64,000 nt of DNA from Gottfriedia acidiceleris. GTDB taxonomy: Bacteria > Bacillota > Bacilli > Bacillales > Bacillaceae_G. The stretch covers positions 124,001-188,000 of the forward strand of contig NZ_SCFN01000007.1 of the NCBI RefSeq assembly GCF_004138285.1. Reading direction: 5' to 3'. A program made the position numbers and the translations under genes. The notes below the pieces were generated by a model. The model saw nothing but the letters and a program-made list of their open reading frames with translations. It ran no database searches and was not told the origin of the DNA. The number at the start of each line of letters is the position of its first letter. Positions within the stretch are counted from its first letter, which is position 1. Of the stretch, positions 1 to 8,113 are shown in pieces.

Positions 1-1438
1 TTGCATTAATAACAAAAGGCTCTAATGCATCCCCATCATGATCAAAGGAACTATATGCTTTTACTAGCTCTAATGGTGTTAAACCAATTTTAAGTCCTCC
101 AAGCGCCATACTTAAACCTGTATCGGGAATATTCAAATCCATTTTTTCTAGATACTCTTTTGCATTATCAATTCCAATATCATTTAATAACCAAACTGCT
201 GGTATATTTGCTGACTGTATTAATGCGTTAAACATCGAAATCGTTTTCGTATAAACTCCATTATAATTCTTCGGTTTATAGTCTCCTAACGCACTCTGTT
301 CATTTGGTAATAAAGAATATGGATTATAGTTTCCCGTTTCAAGAGCTGGGGAATAGACAAGTAAAGGCTTCATCGTTGAACCAGGCTGTCTTTTCACGTT
401 AATACGATTTAAACCTTGAAAATAGTAATTTCTACCTCCAATTGCAGCCTCTACACCGCCTGTTTCTGAGTTTATTAATACGAAGGCTCCTTCAGCATTT
501 TGATCAGTTCCCGGAAAATAGTTTCCATTTTTAAAATACTTATAGGCGGTTAATTGTGTTTTTTTATGGATTGGTACGACAACCTTGTATCCACCATTTA
601 AAAGTTGGTCATAAGAAATTCCATATTTCTCTTTTGCTTCTTTTATAACCATATCAATATATGTAGCATATCCGTTTTCAAACTTTTGTTCCGTAATATA
701 TAATACTGTTGGTTTGCTTTTGGCTTTCTGATACTCAGATTCAGTTATATAATGCGTATCTAGCATTTTATAAAGAACAAGATTCCTACGTTCTAAAGAT
801 CGCCCTGGTTGTGTGACTGGATCATAATGTGATGGAGCCTTTAATAAGGCTGCTAAAGAAGCACTTTCCTCAATGGTTAAATTTTTAACATCTTTCCCGA
901 AATAATATTTTGCAGCTCCGCCAATGCCATATACCCCGTGACCGAAATAAACCTGATTTAAATACATTTCTAGTATTTGATCTTTTGTATACTTTCTTTC
1001 TAGATTAATTGCTATAATTACTTCCTTTGTTTTTCTCATAAATGTTTTGTCGTTCGTCAAAAAAACATTCTTTGCAAGTTGTTGAGTAAGTGTACTCGCA
1101 CCTTGTACTTTACTAAATGCTTTTATATCATTTACTATAGCCCGAAAGATTGACTGTGTATCAATTCCATGGTGCTTATAGAAACGTTCATCTTCAATTG
1201 AAACTACTGCTTGTTTAGTATAATCAGGTATATCACTAATTGAAACGATTTGATGATTTTCATTATATAGCTTTGATATAAAATTCCCCTCTAAATCTAC
1301 CATTTCCGATGATGAATGGACGACTAACTTATCTTCATCTATAACATAATTACCTAAGAAAACGATTAGTAAAAATCCAACAAAGCTAATTAACAGGACA
1401 CTTAACAGTCCTATTGCTAAAAATCCCCATTTTTTCAA
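1..1438 (-). CDS. pbpF: Class A penicillin-binding protein (PBP1F-like), C-terminus cut by window edge
   Basis: Bifunctional membrane peptidoglycan synthase: an N-terminal GT51 glycosyltransferase polymerises lipid II and a transpeptidase crosslinks it outside the membrane. About 479 residues are present. I see a membrane anchor at about 4-32, the GT51 signature EDERFYKHHG with catalytic Glu near residue 82, GASTLTQQLAKN, and the transpeptidase STMK box with nucleophile Ser near 354. The SxN and KTG boxes would lie off the window. The start is a TTG at 1438 with AAGGTG eight bases upstream; the ATG at 1430 is out of frame. The divergent neighbour yhaA matches the B. subtilis order, which supports pbpF over other class A paralogues. 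Family certain, paralogue likely. Confidence 0.92.
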   Translation of the reverse strand, partial: MKKWGFLAIGLLSVLLISFVGFLLIVFLGNYVIDEDKLVVHSSSEMVDLEGNFISKLYNENHQIVSISDIPDYTKQAVVSIEDERFYKHHGIDTQSIFRAIVNDIKAFSKVQGASTLTQQLAKNVFLTNDKTFMRKTKEVIIAINLERKYTKDQILEMYLNQVYFGHGVYGIGGAAKYYFGKDVKNLTIEESASLAALLKAPSHYDPVTQPGRSLERRNLVLYKMLDTHYITESEYQKAKSKPTVLYITEQKFENGYATYIDMVIKEAKEKYGISYDQLLNGGYKVVVPIHKKTQLTAYKYFKNGNYFPGTDQNAEGAFVLINSETGGVEAAIGGRNYYFQGLNRINVKRQPGSTMKPLLVYSPALETGNYNPYSLLPNEQSALGDYKPKNYNGVYTKTISMFNALIQSANIPAVWLLNDIGIDNAKEYLEKMDLNIPDTGLSMALGGLKIGLTPLELVKAYSSFDHDGDALEPFVINA

Positions 1439-1638
1439 TTATTTCACCTTCATTTCTCTTACCATATAACAAATAGTATATCCATTTATTCCCACGAATA
1501 AGTCATTATTTCCTTTTTTTCGATGTATATTTCCTTGGAAATACATTTTTCGTCATTTCTTAATTGAAGATAATTTTGAAGGATATCAATTACATTTCTT
1601 GAATAGGTTATATAGATAGTGAGTAGGAGGGAGAAATA

Positions 1639-2835
1639 ATGTCAGATTTATTTTCTATATTAGATTCATATTATCCGGAAATGGTATCTACACGTAGATA
1701 CTTACATGAAAATCCTGAACTTTCATTTAAAGAATACGAGACAGCAAAATTCATTCAAAACTTTTATCAACAATTAAATATTCCATTCAAATCAAATGTC
1801 GGTGGTAATGGTGTTGTTGCTACAATTAGTGGTCGAAACCCTGGAAAAACAATCGCTTTACGAGCTGATTTTGACGCACTACCTATTCAAGATGAGAAAA
1901 ATGTTCCTTATTCCTCAAAAGTGCCTGGCGTTATGCATGCATGTGGTCATGATGGTCACACTGCCACACTATTATATTTAGCAAAAGCACTTCATGATCA
2001 AAAAGATTCATGGGACGGTAAGGTTGTGTTTCTTCATCAACATGCAGAAGAATATGCACCAGGTGGAGCAATTTCTATGATTGCTGATGGCTGTTTAGAT
2101 GGTGTTGATGAGGTTTATGGAACCCACTTGTGGGCAATTGAAGAATTAGGAACAATTGGTTATCGAAAAGGACCAATCATGGCAGCAGCTGATCGTTTTT
2201 CAATCACAATCCAGGGTCAAGGCGGTCATGGTGCGGAACCTCATCGAACAAAAGACAGTATTGTAATTGCTAGTCAACTTGTTATGGCACTTCAACAGGT
2301 TGTTAGTCGGGAAACAAATCCAATTGACACTGTAGTCTTATCGATTGGAAGTTTTGAAGCAAAAAATGCTTTTAATGTAATCGCCGATCGAGCAACCTTA
2401 ATAGGAACGGTTCGTACATTCAAAAAGGAAACACAGGAAAAAGTAAAAAAACAAATAGCTAGAATCATTAAAGGAATTTGTCTAGCAAATGATGTTACAT
2501 ACGAATATAAGTACGATGATGGATATCCACCAGTAGTAAATCATGAAAAAGAAACTGACTTACTAGTTAAAGTAGCCGAATCAATTGATGAAGTTAGTCA
2601 ATTAAAAGAAATGGACCCTAAAATGGGCGGAGAAGATTTCGCATACTACTTACAAAAAGTACCAGGAACTTTTTTCTTCACAGGAGCTAAACCTCCTCAC
2701 GTTACAGAAGCATACCCTCATCACCATCCAAAATTTGATTTTGATGAAAAAGCTATGCTAATTGCAGCAAAAACACTTGGGTCTGTGACATTAGCTTCAT
2801 TAAAACAATCACAAAAATTAGTTGAGCAAAAATAA
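1639..2835 (+). CDS. yhaA: M20-family metal-dependent amidohydrolase (YhaA-like)
   Basis: Cytoplasmic M20D peptidase/amidohydrolase of the hippurate hydrolase/N-acyl-amino-acid amidohydrolase family, which removes an acyl group from an amino acid. 398 residues, the usual family length. Visible metal-site motifs are HACGHDGH near residues 100-107, HAEEYAPGGA near 133-142 and the late GGEDFAYY near 331. A lid/dimerisation domain lies between about 185 and 300. Start ATG with GGAGGG nine bases upstream. It is monocistronic, divergent from pbpF and convergent with ecsC across a shared terminator. The natural substrate is unknown. Confidence 0.9.
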   Translation: MSDLFSILDSYYPEMVSTRRYLHENPELSFKEYETAKFIQNFYQQLNIPFKSNVGGNGVVATISGRNPGKTIALRADFDALPIQDEKNVPYSSKVPGVMHACGHDGHTATLLYLAKALHDQKDSWDGKVVFLHQHAEEYAPGGAISMIADGCLDGVDEVYGTHLWAIEELGTIGYRKGPIMAAADRFSITIQGQGGHGAEPHRTKDSIVIASQLVMALQQVVSRETNPIDTVVLSIGSFEAKNAFNVIADRATLIGTVRTFKKETQEKVKKQIARIIKGICLANDVTYEYKYDDGYPPVVNHEKETDLLVKVAESIDEVSQLKEMDPKMGGEDFAYYLQKVPGTFFFTGAKPPHVTEAYPHHHPKFDFDEKAMLIAAKTLGSVTLASLKQSQKLVEQK

Positions 2836-2868
2836 GAAAAAGGAGAACTTTTTAGTTCTCCTTTTAGT
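2836..2868. terminator. Bidirectional terminator between yhaA and ecsC
   Basis: Perfect 11-bp stem AAAAGGAGAAC (2838-2848) with GTTCTCCTTTT (2855-2865) and a 6-nt loop. The A-rich and T-rich stem flanks let it work on both strands. Confidence 0.85.
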
Positions 2869-2878
2869 ATGTAACTCT

Positions 2879-3616
2879 TTAGATAAGATCTTCCTTCTTC
2901 TTCATATACCTTAATCTATAGGCATTTTTAGCAGTTTCACCTAATTGTTCAAGGAGTTGATAATTTACATACGCTCCAACCGGTGCTCCAATAATAGGTA
3001 CTAATTGTAGAAGTTTTGCTAAATCGATATGATCCCGATATTCTAGTTGTAATTGCTCCCAATTGACTTGAGGATTTTCATCTACTTTATCTTCCCACTT
3101 TTCAATAACCTGAAATACTTTTTTCCGATGGCTATCACTTGAAAAAGCAAGTTGAAAAATATACAGCATGAATTGTCGTTCAAGTTCATCTTTAGGAGAG
3201 TAACCATATATTTTGGCCGCCTCAACTAAAAACCTAATTTTTATTCCTAATAATAACGGAAAATCGGCAAGACCGAGTAATATTCCACCCGCTCCTGTAC
3301 CAGCACCTTCTACAGCTGAAATCTTTTTGTACTCGTTTAACTTTTTATCTAAGATTAAATCTCTTTCTCTAAGTGTTAATGTTTCATACTCTTCACCACT
3401 GCCATTAAATACAGTAGACCCTCCCATAAATAAAACCATCATATTTTTAACGGTTTTTGTAAGCAGATCTTGGATTTGTTCTGGCAATAATGATTGAAGC
3501 TTTAACTGGACTTTTTTTGCAGATGCTTGAAAAATATTTGAATCGGACATTACTTTTTGTTTCCATCTAGATAGTTCGTACTGAATACGAAGTTCATAAG
3601 AATCCATTTTGTCCAC
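2879..3616 (-). CDS. ecsC: EcsC family protein
   Basis: 245-residue EcsC-family protein. The Gly-rich segment around residues 104-120 (EGAGTGAGGILLGLADFPLL) and the C-terminal segment LLQLVPIIGAPVGAYVNYQLL are the recognisable parts of this family. The biochemical role is not established. It is the third gene of the ecsABC operon, only three bases after ecsB, with a ribosome site AAAGGGTGG. In B. subtilis the Ecs transporter affects secretion, intramembrane proteolysis by RasP and competence, whereas EcsC itself has been dispensable there (family knowledge). Confidence 0.9.
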   Translation of the reverse strand: MDKMDSYELRIQYELSRWKQKVMSDSNIFQASAKKVQLKLQSLLPEQIQDLLTKTVKNMMVLFMGGSTVFNGSGEEYETLTLRERDLILDKKLNEYKKISAVEGAGTGAGGILLGLADFPLLLGIKIRFLVEAAKIYGYSPKDELERQFMLYIFQLAFSSDSHRKKVFQVIEKWEDKVDENPQVNWEQLQLEYRDHIDLAKLLQLVPIIGAPVGAYVNYQLLEQLGETAKNAYRLRYMKKKEDLI

Positions 3617-3619
3617 CCT

Positions 3620-4840
3620 TTACAATTTTTGTGGCTTACTTAACCTTTTATGCACATAGAATTTAATTAACCACATTGAAAATAGAGTATACACAACGAT
3701 TGCAATAATAAAGTTTAAAATTGACAAGCCCTTTATTAAACCAATGATACTAAAAACTAGACTACATATTATCAGTAGTATATACAAAAGTGTCGAAATA
3801 GATTTTTTATTTTCATCATTTGTATAAGGATAAATTTTCCACAACAAATGATAGTTATACTGTTTTAAAATTGACATATTTTGTAAGGAAATTACGTAAA
3901 GAAATAAAATGCCTATCAATATTTTTCCAATCGTAGTAGGCACTAAGTAAACTACAAACCCACCTACGAAAAGTTGTCTTAAAAACATACTTAAATAGTT
4001 ACCATTTCGGATAAATGTACGAACTAGTAAATAATTCGCAGCATTTTTCATTTTCATTTTATTAATGATTGGATCGGCCCATTTTCTTCGCTTAACTTGT
4101 TGTTGAATAGACGGCACATCAGTAAACATATTCGCAAATCGATAAAAAGTCGCTAATCTTGAAGTATCAAGTTTAACATTTCTTTCCCATTGTATTCTTT
4201 TATTTTTACTACCTATTTGAATAGATAATGCATAAACAGCTAAAATTACGATCATTATTACAAGGAAAAGACTGCTCCATTTACTTAATAAACCATAAAT
4301 AAATAAAAAGGTACCTAGCAACCTTAAACAATAATCAAAAGCTCGGTTTAATACACCACTATTTGTAAGATGTAAGAATGAAACAAAGAGATTGTATCCT
4401 TTTAATAAGAAAATTATTACCATAAAGACGATAAAACTTGTTGTTTGTCCTAGTGAAAATTTCTTATAAATTGGATAAATCACACCTAACATCATTAACA
4501 TTAAATAAACTTGAACGATGTACGTAATTAAAAAGGAGCGGACAAAGTAACTTTTCATCTTTTTTTCTAAAGGTAGTAAATAATGTAAATCAGGTCCTTT
4601 AAAAAAAGTAGATACTTGACCTGTTACAACAAGAAAACTAAAAAGAATAGAGATTAGTAAAATAACCGGAAAATCTGGAGAAATTGTTTTTAGCATTTGT
4701 TGATAATAATATGCTCCTCCTCCAAGCCCAAAAACAATTACAAATTTTATGTGATCATTAAAAATGTAACGACCATATTTACTCATTTCTTTAATGAAGC
4801 TCCTAAATCGTGCTAACCATAATTCTTTTATCGTACTCAT
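3620..4840 (-). CDS. ecsB: ABC transporter membrane subunit EcsB
   Basis: 406-residue polytopic membrane protein with about ten hydrophobic segments, including a pair near residues 25-70, a group over 100-200 and four at 285-400. This is the EcsB architecture, and it pairs with the ATPase EcsA. Its ATG overlaps the ecsA stop codon (ATGA), indicating translational coupling. Substrate unknown; exported peptides have been proposed for the family. Length and gene order match B. subtilis EcsB. Confidence 0.92.
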   Translation of the reverse strand: MSTIKELWLARFRSFIKEMSKYGRYIFNDHIKFVIVFGLGGGAYYYQQMLKTISPDFPVILLISILFSFLVVTGQVSTFFKGPDLHYLLPLEKKMKSYFVRSFLITYIVQVYLMLMMLGVIYPIYKKFSLGQTTSFIVFMVIIFLLKGYNLFVSFLHLTNSGVLNRAFDYCLRLLGTFLFIYGLLSKWSSLFLVIMIVILAVYALSIQIGSKNKRIQWERNVKLDTSRLATFYRFANMFTDVPSIQQQVKRRKWADPIINKMKMKNAANYLLVRTFIRNGNYLSMFLRQLFVGGFVVYLVPTTIGKILIGILFLYVISLQNMSILKQYNYHLLWKIYPYTNDENKKSISTLLYILLIICSLVFSIIGLIKGLSILNFIIAIVVYTLFSMWLIKFYVHKRLSKPQKL

Positions 4841-5574
4841 ATTTCTTTTTCCTTCGTTGCAAAAATATAAATTTCATCCAATGAAGCATTTGGCATATTA
4901 TATTGAGTTTGTAATTCGTTTAAAGTACCTTTTGCAATAATTACTCCTTCATGCAAAATAATAAATGAATCACAATAAATTTGAGCAGTCGATAAAATAT
5001 GAGTAGACATTAATATGCCTGCTCCTTTTTCCTTTTCATTGTTCAAAATCTCAAGTAAATCATTTATCGCGATTGGATCAAGTCCTAAAAAAGGTTCATC
5101 TATTATGTATAACTGTGGTTGGACAATAAGGGCACAAATGATCATTACTTTTTGTTTCATCCCTTTAGAGAATGTCGAAGGAAAATATTTTCTTTTATCA
5201 TATAATCTAAATGTTTTTAATAGCTCTTCACTACGTTTTTTAAAATCCTTTTCAGGAATATTATATGCCAAGGCTGTAATTTCAAGATGTTCCTGTAAAG
5301 TTAATTCATCATAAATCATCGGTGTTTCAGGAACATATGATATGCTAGCACGATATGCAGTTGGATCTTTATCAAAAGATTCACCATTAATTAATATGTC
5401 ACCTTTAGATGGTTTCAAAAGTCCTAATATATGTTTTATTGTCGTACTCTTACCGGCACCATTTAACCCGATTAACCCAACAAGCTCATTCCTATTAATC
5501 GTAAATGAGACATCTTTAATGACAGGCTGTCTAGTGTATCCACCTGTGACATCTTTTACATGCAATAAAGTCAT
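4837..5574 (-). CDS. ecsA: ABC transporter ATPase EcsA
   Basis: 245-residue nucleotide-binding subunit that drives EcsB. Walker A GLNGAGKST is near residues 36-44, a Q-loop follows, a degenerate signature FSKGMKQK is near 137, and Walker B LYIIDEPFLGLD is near 156. The signature lacks the usual LSGGQ, as in exporter-type and Ecs ATPases. First gene of the ecsABC operon, ribosome site GAAAGGA. An extended -10 (TGATACAAT) lies about 55 bases upstream of the start. The gap to hit is unusually long and carries the tandem RNAs. Confidence 0.94.
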   Translation of the reverse strand: MTLLHVKDVTGGYTRQPVIKDVSFTINRNELVGLIGLNGAGKSTTIKHILGLLKPSKGDILINGESFDKDPTAYRASISYVPETPMIYDELTLQEHLEITALAYNIPEKDFKKRSEELLKTFRLYDKRKYFPSTFSKGMKQKVMIICALIVQPQLYIIDEPFLGLDPIAINDLLEILNNEKEKGAGILMSTHILSTAQIYCDSFIILHEGVIIAKGTLNELQTQYNMPNASLDEIYIFATKEKEI

Positions 5575-5688
5575 TCTTTACAAATCCTTTCAAATGTACT
5601 TTTCCTATTCATTTTATTGTATCAAATAATAATCTTAACTTCCTTATTATCATATTTATGGAATACTAAAAAAAAATCCTTCTTTTTT
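5575..5688. other. ecsA upstream region, no gene
   Basis: AT-rich spacer holding the probable ecsA promoter on the minus strand (extended -10 TGATACAAT near 5622-5630) and a T-run leading into the first RNA promoter. No coding potential seen. Confidence 0.4.
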
Positions 5689-5718
5689 TGAATACTATTT
5701 TAGGTTAAGGGTATTATA
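5689..5718 (+). promoter_or_regulatory. Sigma G-like (forespore) promoter of RNA copy 1
   Basis: TGAATA at 5689-5694, a 17-base spacer, then TATTATA at 5712-5718. Sigma G consensus is roughly GHATR-N17/18-CATNHTA, so the -35 matches fully and the -10 has one mismatch. The same elements sit at the same spacing before copy 2, and the ssp promoter in this window also uses a 17-base spacer. Predicted start is near 5725. Confidence 0.5.
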
Positions 5719-5724
5719 ATTCTT

Positions 5725-6108
5725 GAAGGGAAAGCAACACACTTTCCAGTTCAAAAATTGAAATGAGGTGTGTGTTAAAGGAATTTTAATTTGCGTTCAA
5801 ACCTAAGTCAGATAATTGTTTAAGTGAAATGAGGTATCTCCAAGGATAAAACATCGTTGTCAAATACAGCAATGCAAAAATCTAAGGAGATGGTGCGCTT
5901 GAACATGATCTATAAAAACAAAGGTCATTAGTATACCAATTTGTAAATGAGGTGTCTCGAGCAGAACATATAATTTATTTATAGGTGTACCAATTTATTG
6001 AACATTAAAGCAAATGAGGTGTCTGTTAAAGACAATTTAACTTATTAACCTAAAATCTTTTCTAAAATCTTTCCCCTTCATCAAGGAGCAACTATTAGTT
6101 GCTCCTTG
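5725..6108 (+). ncRNA. Candidate structured noncoding RNA, copy 1
   Basis: About 384 nt with no credible reading frame. It is duplicated at 6876-7242 with strong identity and compensating changes in stems. Helices seen: the 5' end GAAGGGAAAG (5725-5734) with CTTTCCCCTTC (6069-6079), closing the molecule; AACACAC (5736-5742) with GTGTGTT (5770-5776); GTTCAA (5795-5800) with TTGAAC (5899-5904), enclosing ATCTCC (5836-5841)/GGAGAT (5886-5891) and CATCGTTGT (5852-5860)/ACAGCAATG (5866-5874). AAATGAGGT occurs four times (5761, 5827, 5945, 6012), each after an ACC-bearing strand able to pair with its GGT. It ends in a terminator hairpin. I do not recognise it as a named RNA family. Confidence 0.7.
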
Positions 6109-6120
6109 TTCATGTTGTTG
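6082..6120 (+). terminator. 3' hairpin of RNA copy 1
   Basis: Stem CAAGGAGCAAC (6082-6092) with GTTGCTCCTTG (6098-6108) and loop TATTA, followed by the T-containing tail TTCATGTTGTTG. One base pair differs in copy 2 by a compensating G-C to A-T change. The T-run is weaker than in copy 2. Confidence 0.6.
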
Positions 6121-6185
6121 AAAAAAGAATTTGTCAATTAAATTGTTGGATTGAACATTGATAAGTAAGTTGTGTAATATTGATT

Positions 6186-6293
6186 TCCACTACAGGGTGC
6201 TCGCTTTCCATGGGGCGAGACCTGAGCCTCCTCGGCGCCGCCTGCGGGGTTTCAGCCTTCCCGCTTCTCCCATAGGAGTCGAGCACCCTTTCG
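6186..6293. repeat. GC-rich palindromic Bacillaceae intergenic repeat
   Basis: About 110 bases at well over 60% GC, bounded by the inverted ends GGGTGCTCG and CGAGCACCC, with internal inverted segments around GGGGCGAGACC and GCGCCGCC. It resembles the palindromic repeats often seen between genes in Bacillus and Geobacillus. The 62-codon reading frame across it (6158-6346) is a by-product of its composition. A decayed end of the same repeat lies at 31200-31232. Confidence 0.7.
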
Positions 6294-6299
6294 TTCCAA

Positions 6300-6839
6300 T
6301 CAAGTTTCTTTATAAAAAAAGAATAATCTTAAAAACAATAGAATAGTCATTTTAACAAATGAATTACCTTTTATTAATCAAATTGTAAACTTATGATGAC
6401 GACTTACACATCTTTACAATATTGATCGTCAAAAAAGAAGATATTTTAATTTTTGCAAGTTAGTTAAAACATTTATCTATCAACCAAAATCACTTGTTTA
6501 TCAATAAGTTGACAGATAAAACAATAATAAATAGACTTTTTTCATTGAAAATCATTTAACGTTTGTATTTTCAATATATGATGAATTCCAGTATATATCC
6601 TTGCTTGGTCCTCGATATGTTAGGCCGGTGACACGTGGTAATAACCTTCCCGTGTCTCTCATAGTTTAAATTCTTTTTTAACTATTTCCTTCTATTATTT
6701 ATACTTGTTATGGTCCTGAATTTCCAATTCAACTTGTTCTCATTACTAAGCATCTTCTGCTTTCTTACTTTTTCTGACTTTAATATTGTCTTTATTGTCT
6801 TTCTGTCTTCAACTGCTTTTTAAAATTTTTTATTGTTTT
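6300..6839. other. Spacer between RNA copies, one hairpin, no gene
   Basis: 540 AT-rich bases. The only structure I see is a hairpin near 6631-6656: GACACG with CGTGTC, with an inner GGT-AATA-ACC helix. No reading frame with a ribosome site, and no similarity to the two RNA copies. Confidence 0.4.
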
Positions 6840-6869
6840 TGCATACTTTCTTTACTACTGGGCATCATA
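6840..6869 (+). promoter_or_regulatory. Sigma G-like (forespore) promoter of RNA copy 2
   Basis: TGCATA at 6840-6845, a 17-base spacer, then CATCATA at 6863-6869. This fits the sigma G pattern GHATR / CATNHTA at every specified base. GG just before the -10 also partly resembles sigma F promoters. Predicted start near 6876. Confidence 0.55.
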
Positions 6870-6875
6870 ATTCTT

Positions 6876-7242
6876 GAAGGGAAAGCAACACACTTTCCAG
6901 TTCAAAATTTGAAATGAGGTGTGTGTTAAAGGTAATTTAATTTGCGTTCAAACCTATGCAAGGGTAGCTGTTGAAGTGAAATGTCTCCAAAGATAAAACA
7001 TCGTTGTAAATAACAGCAGTGAAAACATCAAAGGAGATGGTTAGCTTGAACATTATCACTTATAAACAAAGGTTTTAGTATACCAATTTGTAAATGAGGT
7101 GTCTCGACCAGAGCATATATACTTATTATAAGGTGTACCAATTTATTGAACATTTAAGCAAATGAGGTGTCTATTAAAGACAATTTATAATTACTCCAAT
7201 AATCTTTCCCCTTCTTCAAGAAGCAACTTAGGTTGCTTCTTG
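6876..7242 (+). ncRNA. Candidate structured noncoding RNA, copy 2
   Basis: About 367 nt, a tandem paralogue of the RNA at 5725-6108. Conserved helices: 5' GAAGGGAAAG (6876-6885) with CTTTCCCCTTC (7204-7214); GTTCAA (6946-6951) with TTGAAC (7046-7051); GTCTCC (6983-6988) with GGAGAT (7033-7038), where A-U in copy 1 became G-U; CATCGTTGT (6999-7007) with ACAGCAGTG (7013-7021). Three AAATGAGGT motifs remain (6912, 7092, 7160). The second motif has lost five bases (AGGTA), so one module is degenerate. No credible protein is encoded. Confidence 0.7.
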
Positions 7243-7250
7243 TTTATTTT
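7217..7250 (+). terminator. Terminator of RNA copy 2
   Basis: Stem CAAGAAGCAAC (7217-7227) with GTTGCTTCTTG (7232-7242), loop TTAG, then TTTATTTT. A good intrinsic terminator that isolates hit from the RNA. Confidence 0.8.
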
Positions 7251-7322
7251 CCCTTGACCCTATTTCCCCTTTCAGCTATGCCTATGTTAAAATAAGGAAA
7301 AAAGTGAAAGGAAGTATAAAAA

Positions 7323-7760
7323 ATGGCACATGACGCTAATTGTATTTTCTGCAAAATTGTTGAAGGAAGCATTCCAGCTTCAAAAGTATACGAGGATGAT
7401 GATGTTTTAGCTTTTTTAGATCTAAGTCAAGTTACAAAAGGACACACATTAGTCATTCCAAAGGACCATGTTGAAAACATATTCGAAATGAGTGAAGAGA
7501 CAGCTAGTACATACTTCCGAAAAGTACCTCAAATCGCTAATGCAATGAAAGAAGCTTTTAATGTCCAAGGTGTAAATATTTTAAATAATAGTGGTGAAGT
7601 TTCAGGTCAAACTGTATTTCATTATCATATGCATATTTTACCACGATACGGAAATAATGATGGCTTTGATGTAAAATGGCTTTCAAATCAAAATCAATAC
7701 ACAAATGAAACGCTTCAAGAGATTGCAAAATCTATCGAAAATAACATTATTAAAAAATAA
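7323..7760 (+). CDS. hit: HIT family protein (Hit)
   Basis: 145-residue histidine-triad nucleotide-binding protein, typically hydrolysing nucleoside phosphoramidates or dinucleotides in the cytoplasm. An N-terminal zinc-type CIFCKI motif lies near residues 7-12 and the HIT motif HYHMHILP near 99-106. Ribosome site AAAGGAAG. Full family length. Divergent from ecsA as in B. subtilis, but here separated from it by the tandem RNAs. Physiological substrate unknown. Confidence 0.94.
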   Translation: MAHDANCIFCKIVEGSIPASKVYEDDDVLAFLDLSQVTKGHTLVIPKDHVENIFEMSEETASTYFRKVPQIANAMKEAFNVQGVNILNNSGEVSGQTVFHYHMHILPRYGNNDGFDVKWLSNQNQYTNETLQEIAKSIENNIIKK

Positions 7761-7782
7761 TAAAATAATCCCATTTTAATAC

Positions 7783-7820
7783 AAAAACAGGAGAGTGAAT
7801 ATCTCCTGTTTTTGTTTTTT
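7783..7820 (+). terminator. Terminator after hit
   Basis: Perfect 12-bp stem AAAAACAGGAGA (7783-7794) with TCTCCTGTTTTT (7802-7813), 7-nt loop, then a T-run. Confidence 0.9.
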
Positions 7821-8113
7821 TTATGTAAATTCCATCTAAATTCTTCATTTTATACTATATTTTTATAGATTTATATTATATATTTACTATATTACCAATA
7901 ATATTTTATCGACAATCACTCTATAGTTTCGTTAAAATTATTATATAAACATAATTTTTATGACCCATAACACTTAATTATAATATAAAAATGTAGAATT
8001 TTATCAACTACTTTGTGAAAATTTTTAAAAATTCTAACTAAAAGTTCTTTATTTCTTCACATATTATTGGCATAATAATAAATAGATAGTTAAATAGAAA
8101 AGAAGGTGAATTG

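Noticed and set aside
2879-5629. Plus-strand frames inside the ecs operon (3213, 5015, 5342)
   Set aside because: Antisense shadows of ecsC and ecsA; no ribosome sites.
6158-6346. 62-codon reading frame across the GC-rich repeat
   Set aside because: No ribosome site; its sequence is dictated by the palindromic repeat.
5725-7242. Tandem RNA units considered as T-box, 6S, GOLLD, ROOL or OLE RNA
   Set aside because: No T-box sequence or specifier stem, no long 6S-like open-bubble rod, size and motifs unlike the others, and each unit has its own terminator well before hit.
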